The translations under genes were made by a program, and so were the position numbers. A model generated the notes under the pieces. That model made no database searches. It saw nothing but the letters and a program-made list of their open reading frames with translations, and was not told where the DNA came from. A DNA stretch of 64,000 bases from Maribacter sp. (GTDB lineage Bacteria; Bacteroidota; Bacteroidia; Flavobacteriales; Flavobacteriaceae): assembly GCA_011050675.1 (NCBI GenBank), contig DRFI01000030.1, positions 1 through 64,000 on the forward strand, read 5' to 3'. Below are positions 1-6,364 of the stretch, piece by piece (within the stretch, counting starts at the first letter, position 1; every line of letters starts with the position of its first letter).

Positions 1-120
1 CTGAAGGAAAAATTCAGATGGATTTTGTTCACGTAATTTTAAATCATACTCTTTTTGTTCTCCAACAATAGTTGCATAAGGTTTAATCCAATCTTCTATA
101 TCTTTTTCTATTAGTTCCAA
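1..120 (-). CDS. Partial cassette gene, unknown product
   Basis: The minus strand is open from about position 133 to the window edge and reads ...LRKTLELIEKDIEDWIKP..., a charged helical sequence. No ATG is visible; TTG at 118-120 is the first plausible start, and GTA or ATA codons further up are unlikely. The gene follows directly on the cassette boundary at 135-144 and has the same orientation as the other cassette genes, so I take it as the start of the next cassette, which continues outside the window. Function is unknown. The plus-strand frames have stops. Confidence 0.45.
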   Translation of the reverse strand, partial: MELIEKDIEDWIKPYATIVGEQKEYDLKLREQNPSEFFLQ

Positions 121-141
121 GGTTTTTCTTAAATGTGCTAC

Positions 142-264
142 AACGTGATTGTATAAGATTCGTGGCGTGTTTAAGCACCTAATTTAGCAAATAAACACCA
201 GATAGAAAATCCGCGAGGATTTTCGTAAGTAGGCGAGGACTAGCCATTAATTTTATACGGTGTT
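142..264 (-). repeat. attC-like cassette element 1 (short class)
   Basis: Runs from AAC (142-144) to GTT (262-264), 123 bp. The plus strand starts AAC-GTGATT-GTATAAGATTCGTGGC and ends as the imperfect inverse with ...TATAC-CGG-TGTT; the left arm has six bases between AAC and GTATA, the right arm three. The interior keeps TTAAGCAC and a variant of the GAGGATTTTC motif of elements 2, 5 and 6. The flanking nine bases match the adjacent cassettes, not each other. Confidence 0.8.
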
Positions 265-272
265 GTGCATAG

Positions 273-869
273 TTATTTTTTCCATATTTCAAATTCATTT
301 TTTATTATTTCTAAAAGTTCATTGAAATATATTAATTCGTCTACTTCAGGATAATACTTTAAATAGCTTTCGGGATTTCCATAATCAATTTCGTTAAATT
401 TTTTATCTGCGTTGATTTGTACTTTATACCCAATTCCATCCATAATTTCTTTAGTTTTCCACATCAGCTGATATTCTCCATCCACGAATTCTACATTTCC
501 ACGTTCCCTCATTTTATATTTTATTTCAGACATACTTGGAAGGAATTGAACATTGGTGCGTAAAATACTATTCCAAACATAATCCATATCATTTTCCGAT
601 TTTAGAGTTTGCTTTTCAGTCCGTAGTTTTGCTTGTCCAGAAACCTTTGCGTAATGTTGGTAAAATTCCGCTGTCCATTTGTCCGATTTGTCTTTGTACA
701 TTCTAAAAAGAGAAGAATAATTTGTTATTCCGCCACCAGCATAGATTCGGATTTCAGAATCTAAAGTCAGAGAGTCAGATAGTTTTAAATCCGTATTTAT
801 TCTGCTTATATTTTGCGCATAAATACCAATTGAAAATAGAAATATTATTAAAATTTGGAGGTTCTTCAT
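273..869 (-). CDS. Secreted protein of unknown function (cassette 2)
   Basis: A 198-residue protein with a typical flavobacterial signal peptide (hydrophobic residues 4-16, cleavage after YAQ) and a mixed alpha/beta mature part with no family I recognise. I start at ATG 867-869; an upstream in-frame ATG at 881 lies inside the cassette boundary and would spoil the signal peptide. It is the only gene between elements 1 and 2. The boundary sequences GTTGTGCAT (262-270) and ATGCACAAC (874-882) flank it closely, leaving only four bases between stop codon side and boundary. Probably exported to the periplasm; function unknown. Confidence 0.75.
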   Translation of the reverse strand: MKNLQILIIFLFSIGIYAQNISRINTDLKLSDSLTLDSEIRIYAGGGITNYSSLFRMYKDKSDKWTAEFYQHYAKVSGQAKLRTEKQTLKSENDMDYVWNSILRTNVQFLPSMSEIKYKMRERGNVEFVDGEYQLMWKTKEIMDGIGYKVQINADKKFNEIDYGNPESYLKYYPEVDELIYFNELLEIIKNEFEIWKK

Positions 870-879
870 AATTATGCAC

Positions 880-1003
880 AACGTTTATGTATAAGAATAG
901 TTGCGAGTTTGTCTGCGAGGATTTTCCGAAGGAAAATCAGACGTTACAAACACGCAACGACCTTTGATTAAGCACCAAATCGCAATTATTTTTATACGGT
1001 GTT
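880..1003 (-). repeat. attC-like cassette element 2 (short class)
   Basis: AAC (880-882) to GTT (1001-1003), 124 bp. The outer arms are AAC-GTTTAT-GTATAAGAATAGTTGCG and its imperfect inverse ending TATAC-GGT-GTT. The centre holds the palindrome GATTTTCCGAAGGAAAATC, which would form the tip of a long hairpin. Nearly identical to element 5. Confidence 0.85.
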
Positions 1004-1018
1004 GGCAACTGGTTTTTT

Positions 1019-1396
1019 TTATTCAATATAGTCATTTACGTCATCTTCAGGTATCCATTCTTTCATTTCAGGTAAAACTCTTTTTTGCATAAAATCGAAA
1101 AAATCCAAATGTTCTGATTCAATAATATTCCATCCTTTTACATTCGTTCCGAAAGATGGATGAAAGACGATTACATTTTCGGTCACTTTTCCATCTAAAA
1201 TTTCAAATCCGACAAATGTGTCCATATCTTGTCTGCGTCCAAAAGTCAGAACCTCACGATTTTGTTCGCACTCAATTTTAAATCGTTCGTTGATTGATGA
1301 ATTCGGATTGATTTCCGAGTCAAAATTCCAAGGAATGAATTGGGTTAAATTCAGTTTTGCAAACCAATTATATGAATTTGGTATTTCGTAATTCAT
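1019..1396 (-). CDS. Possible SMI1/KNR4-like protein (cassette 3)
   Basis: A cytoplasmic protein of 125 residues without signal peptide. The middle reads DTFVGFEILDGKVTEN-VIVFHPSF, followed by W-N-I-I-E and an aromatic/acidic helix ending FMQKRVLPEMKEWIPEDD; this order (hydrophobic strand, GFE strand, fhp strand, 'ES..dF' helix) resembles SMI1/KNR4 fold proteins, many of which are immunity proteins of contact-dependent or polymorphic toxins. The resemblance is by eye and weak. It starts 15 bases after the stop of the small gene 1411-1590, so the two form one cassette. No toxin gene is visible next to it. Confidence 0.6.
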   Translation of the reverse strand: MNYEIPNSYNWFAKLNLTQFIPWNFDSEINPNSSINERFKIECEQNREVLTFGRRQDMDTFVGFEILDGKVTENVIVFHPSFGTNVKGWNIIESEHLDFFDFMQKRVLPEMKEWIPEDDVNDYIE

Positions 1397-1410
1397 CGTT
1401 TTATTGAACT

Positions 1411-1590
1411 TTAGTCTTTTGTTATTTTGTCAGCAATTGTACTAAAGTGTATTTTGACTTTTAAAGGTTCTTCAATTCCTCTAATGTGAACTATCGAATA
1501 TCCAATATCAAAATCTTCTTTCACTAATACTATATCTTTTATATTAATTAAAGTGTTCTGTCCATCATTTTTTAACTCTAGAAATGCCAT
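1411..1590 (-). CDS. Small 59-residue protein, FlbD-like layout (cassette 3)
   Basis: A short gene from ATG 1588-1590 to TAA 1411-1413. The product begins MAFLELKNDGQNTLINIKDI and continues with a beta-hairpin-like VLVKEDFDIGYSIVHIRG and a helical tail STIADKITKD. The pattern 'MxxLxLxxGxxxxINxxxI' followed by a short hydrophobic strand and tail is reminiscent of the small FlbD-like family, but the similarity is only one of layout. It precedes the SMI1-like gene by 15 bases in the same cassette between elements 3 and 2 and is probably co-transcribed with it. Confidence 0.6.
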   Translation of the reverse strand: MAFLELKNDGQNTLINIKDIVLVKEDFDIGYSIVHIRGIEEPLKVKIHFSTIADKITKD

Positions 1591-1639
1591 AATTTTTTGT
1601 CGTTTATTGTGATTCTGTCGGTTTCGTTAACTTGTTGCC

Positions 1640-1827
1640 AACGGCTAGGCTAAGCGTAGTTCGGAAGTAAGGAAACTTTTCGTTTCCGCCTGTGCACGAA
1701 GCTAAAGCTTATTGTTTAGTTTTATTTTTTATTGTCCAAAGCTAAATCCATAAGATTTAGCGACTTCATAAATATACACAGACCTTGGCTCAAAACCCAA
1801 AAGTCCGCATTACGTTTAGGCATTGTT
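1640..1827 (-). repeat. attC-like cassette element 3 (long class, most diverged)
   Basis: AAC (1640-1642) to GTT (1825-1827), 188 bp. The left arm AAC-GGCTAG-GCTAAGCGTAGTTCGG pairs, with one gap, with the inverse of the right arm, so the six/three base asymmetry is kept but the GTATA motif is lost. The interior holds its own hairpin, GCTAAATC...GATTTAGC (1741-1765). On the minus strand TAGCTTTG at 1737-1744 fits the Bacteroidota -7 promoter box TAnnTTTG, without a clear -33 partner. Confidence 0.7.
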
Positions 1828-1835
1828 GTAAACAG

Positions 1836-2816
1836 TTATTTCCCGAACAACTTGTCCAGCTCCGTCTGATTTATGGGCTGTAAAGATAATTGCATTGAAT
1901 CCTTGTCGTCAACGAGTATTTTTTGAGCATATAGTTGCTTGTTCTTAATACCAACAGCGATTAAGGAAGTATTTTCCAAAACAGGTACGTCTGTTAAAAT
2001 GATGTTTTCAGTATCGACAGGATAGTAGCTTGTAAAAGAATTTAAGTTGTCGAATACCACATACATTACTATTCCTTCTACTTTAAGTGAATTGGTTAAT
2101 GAAAAGTCCCTTGTGGTTGGTTTTTCGACAAACCTATCAACATTAATCCATCCTAGGTTGGTCAAAGAGACAGCAGCCCCAATTTTTTTATCAATATTGT
2201 TATAACTGCTAACTGTTTCATTGTAAATACTATCTTGTTTTCTCCATAGCTCCTGATAATACGGTAGCGAATCTAAAGTCACGTTGTAACCCATATCGAT
2301 TTGATATTTTTTGTTGAAACGTAACACCATAAAATAAGCTTTTGTCTCTGACCAAGACATTTGACTTATTGAGTCCATCTTTCCATTAAAAATTTTGTCC
2401 TGCTCTGACAAACTAAACGGAAATCTCACTCTCATAGTTGCACTGTCTTTTAGTTTAAGTTCTTCTCCATTTTTTGTGAAATTCAAGTAAATAACTCCTG
2501 AGCTTTCAAGTAATTCATTGTCTTCAGTAATTGTCCGAATATTGTTTTTAATTAAATCCGAAATATTATAAAATTCTTTTAGTTCTAAAGATATTTTATC
2601 AGTTGAATCAACATCAAAGAATTCTCGCAAAAAATAGATTTTTGTTCCCTTTTTACCTTCAATCTCCTTTAGAGAAATGGTATCAAGGTCGAAGTACTGA
2701 CTTTCTACTTTTGCACTAGTTTGAAATGGGTCAAATATGTTATTGCGAGTGTCCTTTTCCTCTACACAACCCATTAGAAAAGCTAGTCCGATTATTAGAA
2801 TTCCTATTTTTTTCAT
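1836..2816 (-). CDS. Lipoprotein of unknown function (cassette 4)
   Basis: A 326-residue protein with a lipoprotein signal peptide (MKKIGILIIGLAFLMGC, lipobox FLMGC, lipid Cys 17). The mature part is acidic and rich in beta-type sequence; there is no family I recognise. It alone occupies the cassette between elements 4 and 3, bounded by GTTGTAAAC (1825-1833) and GTTTACAAC (2821-2829); start and stop lie within five bases of these boundaries, so the whole cassette is coding apart from its element. Probable periplasmic or outer-membrane anchored protein. Confidence 0.75.
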   Translation of the reverse strand: MKKIGILIIGLAFLMGCVEEKDTRNNIFDPFQTSAKVESQYFDLDTISLKEIEGKKGTKIYFLREFFDVDSTDKISLELKEFYNISDLIKNNIRTITEDNELLESSGVIYLNFTKNGEELKLKDSATMRVRFPFSLSEQDKIFNGKMDSISQMSWSETKAYFMVLRFNKKYQIDMGYNVTLDSLPYYQELWRKQDSIYNETVSSYNNIDKKIGAAVSLTNLGWINVDRFVEKPTTRDFSLTNSLKVEGIVMYVVFDNLNSFTSYYPVDTENIILTDVPVLENTSLIAVGIKNKQLYAQKILVDDKDSMQLSLQPINQTELDKLFGK

Positions 2817-2826
2817 AATTGTTTAC

Positions 2827-3016
2827 AACGTCTCCGTATATGAAACGTAGCGTGTAAAAAGACGCTATCGTTTCGGATTAAACACGAGCCGAATTTTTAA
2901 ATTTTTCTTTTTATCTTAATTTTCTCAAAAAGCCAAATTTAAAAATTTGGCGGTCTTTGCAAATACACACAAACCTCTCGGAAAGACTGTAATAGCTATG
3001 TTTTATATACATTGTT
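2827..3016 (-). repeat. attC-like cassette element 4 (long class)
   Basis: AAC (2827-2829) to GTT (3014-3016), 190 bp. Left arm AAC-GTCTCC-GTATATGAAACGTAGCG pairs with the inverse of the right arm AAC-AAT-GTATATAAAACATAGC. The interior shows the hairpin typical of the long class, CGAATTTTTAAATTT...AAATTTAAAAATTTGGCGG (about 2890-2952). Confidence 0.82.
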
Positions 3017-3028
3017 ACCCACAGTACT

Positions 3029-3790
3029 TTACTCGTTCCAATTTTGAAGTCGGTCGAGATATAAATAACTTTCTACAAATTTTCTATGTTCTAAACTGGT
3101 CATTTTTTCTACTAAATTCAATGCAGAAATATAACTTGCTAAATTCCCATTCGATGAGCTAAATTTTCCGTCCTCAACAAATGTTACCAAACTGTCGTCT
3201 TGCACTTTTAAATTCGGATATTCCTTTTGCAAATCTTTTCCGCCACCAATCCACGTCACAATTTTATGTCCGTCCGCAATTCCCGATTTTCCGATTAATT
3301 GAGCTCCAGCACAATTGCTTACAACATATTCAGTTTCTTTATTTTTCTCTTTTATGAAATTTACGATTTTTTCGTTGTGAACTTGTGCGTACATATCATA
3401 AGCACTTGGAACAAATAAAGCTGTAAGTTTCGGACAATTCTCAAACGTATAGTCAGGCACGAAATGCATTCCTTCTTCGGTTGTTATTTGACTTTCAGTT
3501 TCAGCAATTGAAATAACGTTAAATAGCTGTTTTCCATCTTCGGTCGGTTTTGCGAAAACATCAGAGGTAGCAATTACTTCGCTTTGTAAAACTCCGTTAT
3601 ACATCAAAAGTCCGATTGTTGGCAATTCAGGATTAAAAGGTTTTAGGTGTTTTGTCAGCGTATCAGTTTGTTGTTCGGTTTTCGTGAACTCTGGATTTTC
3701 AACTTTAGATTTCGATTTATCCGTTTTACAACTTGTCAAAATAGTCGCAAAAATTAATGTTATAATTCCTAATTTTCTTATCATTCTCAA
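3029..3790 (-). CDS. DJ-1/PfpI-like lipoprotein (cassette 5)
   Basis: A 253-residue protein: lipoprotein signal (LIFATILTSC, lipid Cys at about 21), a hydrophilic linker, then a class I glutamine amidotransferase-like fold of the DJ-1/PfpI superfamily. The nucleophile elbow is seen as VVSNCAGAQLIGKSGIADGHK, with Cys in the expected place, followed by the W-I-G-G-G and 'sSNGNLASYISALNLVEKM' helix common to ThiJ/PfpI and AraC-type N domains. Such proteins range from proteases and chaperones to deglycases; which one this is cannot be said. An outer-membrane or periplasmic form is unusual. It fills the cassette between elements 5 and 4. Confidence 0.75.
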   Translation of the reverse strand: MRMIRKLGIITLIFATILTSCKTDKSKSKVENPEFTKTEQQTDTLTKHLKPFNPELPTIGLLMYNGVLQSEVIATSDVFAKPTEDGKQLFNVISIAETESQITTEEGMHFVPDYTFENCPKLTALFVPSAYDMYAQVHNEKIVNFIKEKNKETEYVVSNCAGAQLIGKSGIADGHKIVTWIGGGKDLQKEYPNLKVQDDSLVTFVEDGKFSSSNGNLASYISALNLVEKMTSLEHRKFVESYLYLDRLQNWNE

Positions 3791-3808
3791 TTTTTTTGTA
3801 TTGTGGGT

Positions 3809-3932
3809 AACGTTTACGTATAAGAATAGTTGCGGGTTTGCGTGCGAGGATTTTCCGAAGGAAAATCAGACGTAGCAAACACGCAACGACCTTTAATTTA
3901 GCACTAAACCGCAATTATTTTTATACATTGTT
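3809..3932 (-). repeat. attC-like cassette element 5 (short class)
   Basis: AAC (3809-3811) to GTT (3930-3932), 124 bp, nearly the same as element 2. Left arm AAC-GTTTAC-GTATAAGAATAGTTGCGG pairs with inverse right arm AAC-AAT-GTATAAAAATAATTGCGG: a long stem with three extra bases in one arm. The tip is GATTTTCCGAAGGAAAATC and there is a second small inverted repeat TTTAGCACTAAA. The last bases overlap the region just before the stop codon of the following gene. Confidence 0.88.
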
Positions 3933-3936
3933 GTAG

Positions 3937-4524
3937 CTAGTTTTTTATTATTCCATTCTTTTTGTGATATTCAGATATAGATTTGTAAATCTTTGTCATT
4001 AACCTGAATAATTTGTTATTAATCAATACCAAGTCTGCACTTAAGTCCATAATTTTCTCATCGTCAACATCAAACAAACTTGTAATTAAGAATTCCGTAT
4101 TTTTTGATTTATGCGCTCCTAATTCGTTTCTAATAAACTTGAAAGTTGGAAGATTTTCCTTTTTAAATAAACTAAATTCTTTATTCAATTCTTTTGCGTT
4201 TTGCGCTAATTGAGTAAATTCAATTCGTATTAATTCTTTCGTAAGTTTATTTCCGAGTAAAAAATTCACATCTGATAAATATTCAAAAACTATTGTGGAT
4301 GAAATTCTTGAGTAGAATTTTTTTTCCATTTCTGTTGTTGATTTTTTATAATTCAGAATTAAAATTGATAAATCGCTTTGAACAATTTTTGAGTGCATAG
4401 ATAATTCAGCCAATGCAATATATCTATTCGACTTTTTAGCCTGTAATCCTTTTAACATTGCATAGTCATACAAAATGGATTCAGGAATTTGTTCATTAAC
4501 GCTATTTTTCAATTCATCTATCAT
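3937..4524 (-). CDS. HEPN-like protein with RNxxxxH motif (cassette 6)
   Basis: A 195-residue, almost all-helical cytoplasmic protein. Near residue 130 it has FKFIRNELGAHKSKN, which fits the R-polar-X4-H catalytic motif of HEPN-domain ribonucleases found in toxin-antitoxin, abortive infection and CRISPR effectors; the motif sits at the start of a helix as expected. The rest is consistent with a four-helix bundle, but family membership rests on this motif and helical content only. No antitoxin gene is seen; the cassette holds this gene alone, its stop overlapping the boundary GTTGTAGCTA (3930-3939). A defence or toxin role is inference. Confidence 0.65.
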   Translation of the reverse strand: MIDELKNSVNEQIPESILYDYAMLKGLQAKKSNRYIALAELSMHSKIVQSDLSILILNYKKSTTEMEKKFYSRISSTIVFEYLSDVNFLLGNKLTKELIRIEFTQLAQNAKELNKEFSLFKKENLPTFKFIRNELGAHKSKNTEFLITSLFDVDDEKIMDLSADLVLINNKLFRLMTKIYKSISEYHKKNGIIKN

Positions 4525-4541
4525 TTTCTCAAATTAGCTAC

Positions 4542-4667
4542 AACGGTTACGTATATGGAAAGTTGCGTGTTTGTGTGCGAGGATTTTCCGAAGGAAAATC
4601 AGAAGCTAGCAAACAAAGCAACTAACATCGGTTAAGCACAAAGTAGCAATTTTTTATATACAATGTT
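4542..4667 (-). repeat. attC-like cassette element 6 (short class)
   Basis: AAC (4542-4544) to GTT (4665-4667), 126 bp. Left arm AAC-GGTTAC-GTATATGGAAAGTTGCG pairs with inverse right arm AAC-ATT-GTATATAAAAAATTGC. Same central GATTTTCCGAAGGAAAATC tip as elements 2 and 5, and TTAAGCAC in the right half. Confidence 0.85.
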
Positions 4668-4678
4668 GGCAACAGTAT

Positions 4679-5464
4679 TTAATCAATTATTACTTCATAG
4701 TATTTCGTTTCGTATTTAAATCTGCTATTGATTTTTAAATTTTCCCCTCTATATTTCAAAAAATCATAATTTTCCATTTTAGTAACTATAATCTCCAGAG
4801 TTAACTTTCTATTATATTTCTTAATAATCTTTCCTTCAATAACAAAATCATAATCTTCTTCAGTACAATTCTTACAGGGTGAATAATAAGTTCTTACTTC
4901 ATTTTCTGATGTGTCTATTCCAAAAGGTATTTTTACAACATCTCCAATATTTAGTTCTTTAAATTCTGTTTTAATCTGTTTCTTTCTTAATTTATCTTGT
5001 CTTCGAATTTTGTCAAGGTCAGGAAAATTTGGTTCAAACTTTCGAATGACACAAGGTTCTTCGGTTTTAAAAAGTCCTTTTTGGAAGGCTTGAGAGTGCA
5101 ATTTGGTTAATTTTTCAAATTCTTCTTTCCTAAGTCTATCTACTTTTTTCGGTGTTATAAAATCATAGGTAGAAGCCAAAAATAGAATTATCTCTGAGTT
5201 ATTACATTCCTTTGGAATTGTGACTGTTGCCCATTCAAAGCCAACTCCAGCAAAAATTAATTTATCTGTTTCTTTTGGTAATTTAATTTGGAAATATCCA
5301 TTCAAGTCAGTCTGTCCGATTTTGGTTGTGTCTTTGTCGAATATTTCAATTCCTATGGTACTTTCCAAAAATTGGTCGATAGTCCTTCCGCTTAAATTCC
5401 GTTGTCCAAATGCGGAAAGAATGCAAAAAAAGAATGATATAAAAAATGTTGTTTTAAATCTCAA
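4679..5464 (-). CDS. Secreted protein with carboxypeptidase-regulatory-like domain (cassette 7)
   Basis: A 261-residue protein with signal peptide (residues 1-20, cleavage after AFG). Residues about 22-95 read as a beta-sandwich of the CarboxypepD-reg type common in Bacteroidota: a start RNLSGRTID, then TTKIGQTDLNGYFQIKLP and KLIFAGVGFEWATV. The second half is charged, with PCKNC, and has no family I recognise. It fills the cassette between elements 7 and 6 (boundaries GTTGGCAAC 4665-4673 and GTTGCCAAC 5484-5492). Probably periplasmic. Confidence 0.72.
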   Translation of the reverse strand: MRFKTTFFISFFFCILSAFGQRNLSGRTIDQFLESTIGIEIFDKDTTKIGQTDLNGYFQIKLPKETDKLIFAGVGFEWATVTIPKECNNSEIILFLASTYDFITPKKVDRLRKEEFEKLTKLHSQAFQKGLFKTEEPCVIRKFEPNFPDLDKIRRQDKLRKKQIKTEFKELNIGDVVKIPFGIDTSENEVRTYYSPCKNCTEEDYDFVIEGKIIKKYNRKLTLEIIVTKMENYDFLKYRGENLKINSRFKYETKYYEVIID

Positions 5465-5489
5465 TGTTCTCGGTTTTCATATTGTTGCC

Positions 5490-5675
5490 AACGGTCTTGT
5501 ATATGGCTCGTAGCGTGCAAATTAGCGATAACTATTCGGTTAAGCACGAGCCGAATTTTTTAATTTTCTTATTACCTTTTTTTTTAATAAGCCAAATTAA
5601 AAAATTTGGCGGACTTCGCAAATATGCCGAAACTTCGATTAAGCAACTGCCCAGCTATGAGCTATATACGGTGTT
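5490..5675 (-). repeat. attC-like cassette element 7 (long class)
   Basis: AAC (5490-5492) to GTT (5673-5675), 186 bp. Left arm AAC-GGTCTT-GTATATGGCTCGTAGC pairs with inverse right arm AAC-ACC-GTATATAGCTCATAGC. The interior carries the AT-rich hairpin also present in element 4 (CGAATTTTTTAATTT ... AAATTAAAAAATTTGGCGG). This is the element closest to the recombinase. Confidence 0.85.
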
Positions 5676-5694
5676 GTGCAACGTTTTTTCTCCG

Positions 5695-6252
5695 TTATTT
5701 TATGTCATCTGAAAAATGTCCACCGTGTTTTCCTTTCGAGAATTTGGCTTTATTAAAATCCGATGAATTTCCTTTTGGGATTGTCAAACTTTTCCATTCA
5801 TTTCCTTTAATCATTCGCCCGACATAAACGATTTGTCCAATATGATATGAATAATGAGCAAATTGTCGATTTATAGCCTCTAAAATTGAATGAGATTGAT
5901 TTCTAATAAATATTTCCGTATCAAAATTCTCTTTATTTATCGAGTTCAAGGCGTCAAATAAGCATTCCCAACCGTCATTCCATTTTAAGAATAATTGTTC
6001 TTTTGTTTTAATTACTGATTCAAATTCCAAATCACGATTCCGCCATTCTTTTTCGCCGTCAGAAGTAAGGAAATCAGTCCAACGTGATTTCATATTTCCT
6101 GAAAGATGATTCACTATTATCGCGATTGAATTTGATTCTTCGTTAAACTGCCAAAAAAAATCCTTTTCATCAAGTTGCGCGAATGTTTTTTCTCCTACAG
6201 ATTTGTAATATTCAAACTGCTTTTTAATGCTATTCAGATATTCTAATTCCAT
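5695..6252 (-). CDS. DinB/DUF1572-like protein (cassette 8)
   Basis: A 185-residue helical protein beginning MELEYLNSIKKQFEYYKSVGEKTFAQL. Features of the DinB-like four-helix metal-binding superfamily (DUF1572 type) are the first His in AIIVNHLSGNMKSRW, and the later pair in RQFAHYSYHIGQIVYVGRMIKG, which is highly typical. These proteins are often thiol transferases or metalloenzymes of unknown substrate. I chose ATG 6250-6252; the longer open frame to 6339 runs through the palindromes of the recombination site. It is the recombinase-proximal cassette, flanked by GTTGTGCAAC (5673-5682) and GTTGCACAAC (6273-6282). Confidence 0.8.
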   Translation of the reverse strand: MELEYLNSIKKQFEYYKSVGEKTFAQLDEKDFFWQFNEESNSIAIIVNHLSGNMKSRWTDFLTSDGEKEWRNRDLEFESVIKTKEQLFLKWNDGWECLFDALNSINKENFDTEIFIRNQSHSILEAINRQFAHYSYHIGQIVYVGRMIKGNEWKSLTIPKGNSSDFNKAKFSKGKHGGHFSDDIK

Positions 6253-6272
6253 TCTCGATTTTTTTTTCAAAT

Positions 6273-6353
6273 GTTGCACAACAATAGTATATATAACATT
6301 AATGTTATATATACCTCCAATATAGGATATATATAACATATGTTATATATATC
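6273..6353 (-). other. Candidate attI-like primary recombination site with twin palindromes
   Basis: Begins with the cassette boundary GTTGCACAAC and the half-arm AAC-AATA-GTATAT, like one side of the cassette elements. It is followed by two perfect palindromes: 26 bp at 6288-6313 (arm TATATATAACATT) and 28 bp at 6326-6353 (arm GATATATATAACAT), which share TATATATAACAT. It ends 11 bases before the stop codon of the recombinase. The position at the junction of recombinase and array, and the lack of the usual paired long arms, suggest the platform insertion site; the palindromes could bind the recombinase or a regulator. Role is inferred. Confidence 0.6.
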
Positions 6354-6364
6354 TTTTATAAATT

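Noticed and set aside
901..1092. Open frame across element 2 on the plus strand
   Set aside because: It runs through the palindromic element, is opposite to all cassette genes and overlaps the end of the gene at 1019.
142..5675. Repeats taken as a CRISPR array
   Set aside because: The repeats are 123-190 bp, spaced by whole genes, not equal, and no cas genes are present.
5464..5827. Open frames across element 7 on the plus strand
   Set aside because: They are shadows of the element and of the DinB-like gene on the minus strand; the same sequence in other elements is not coding.
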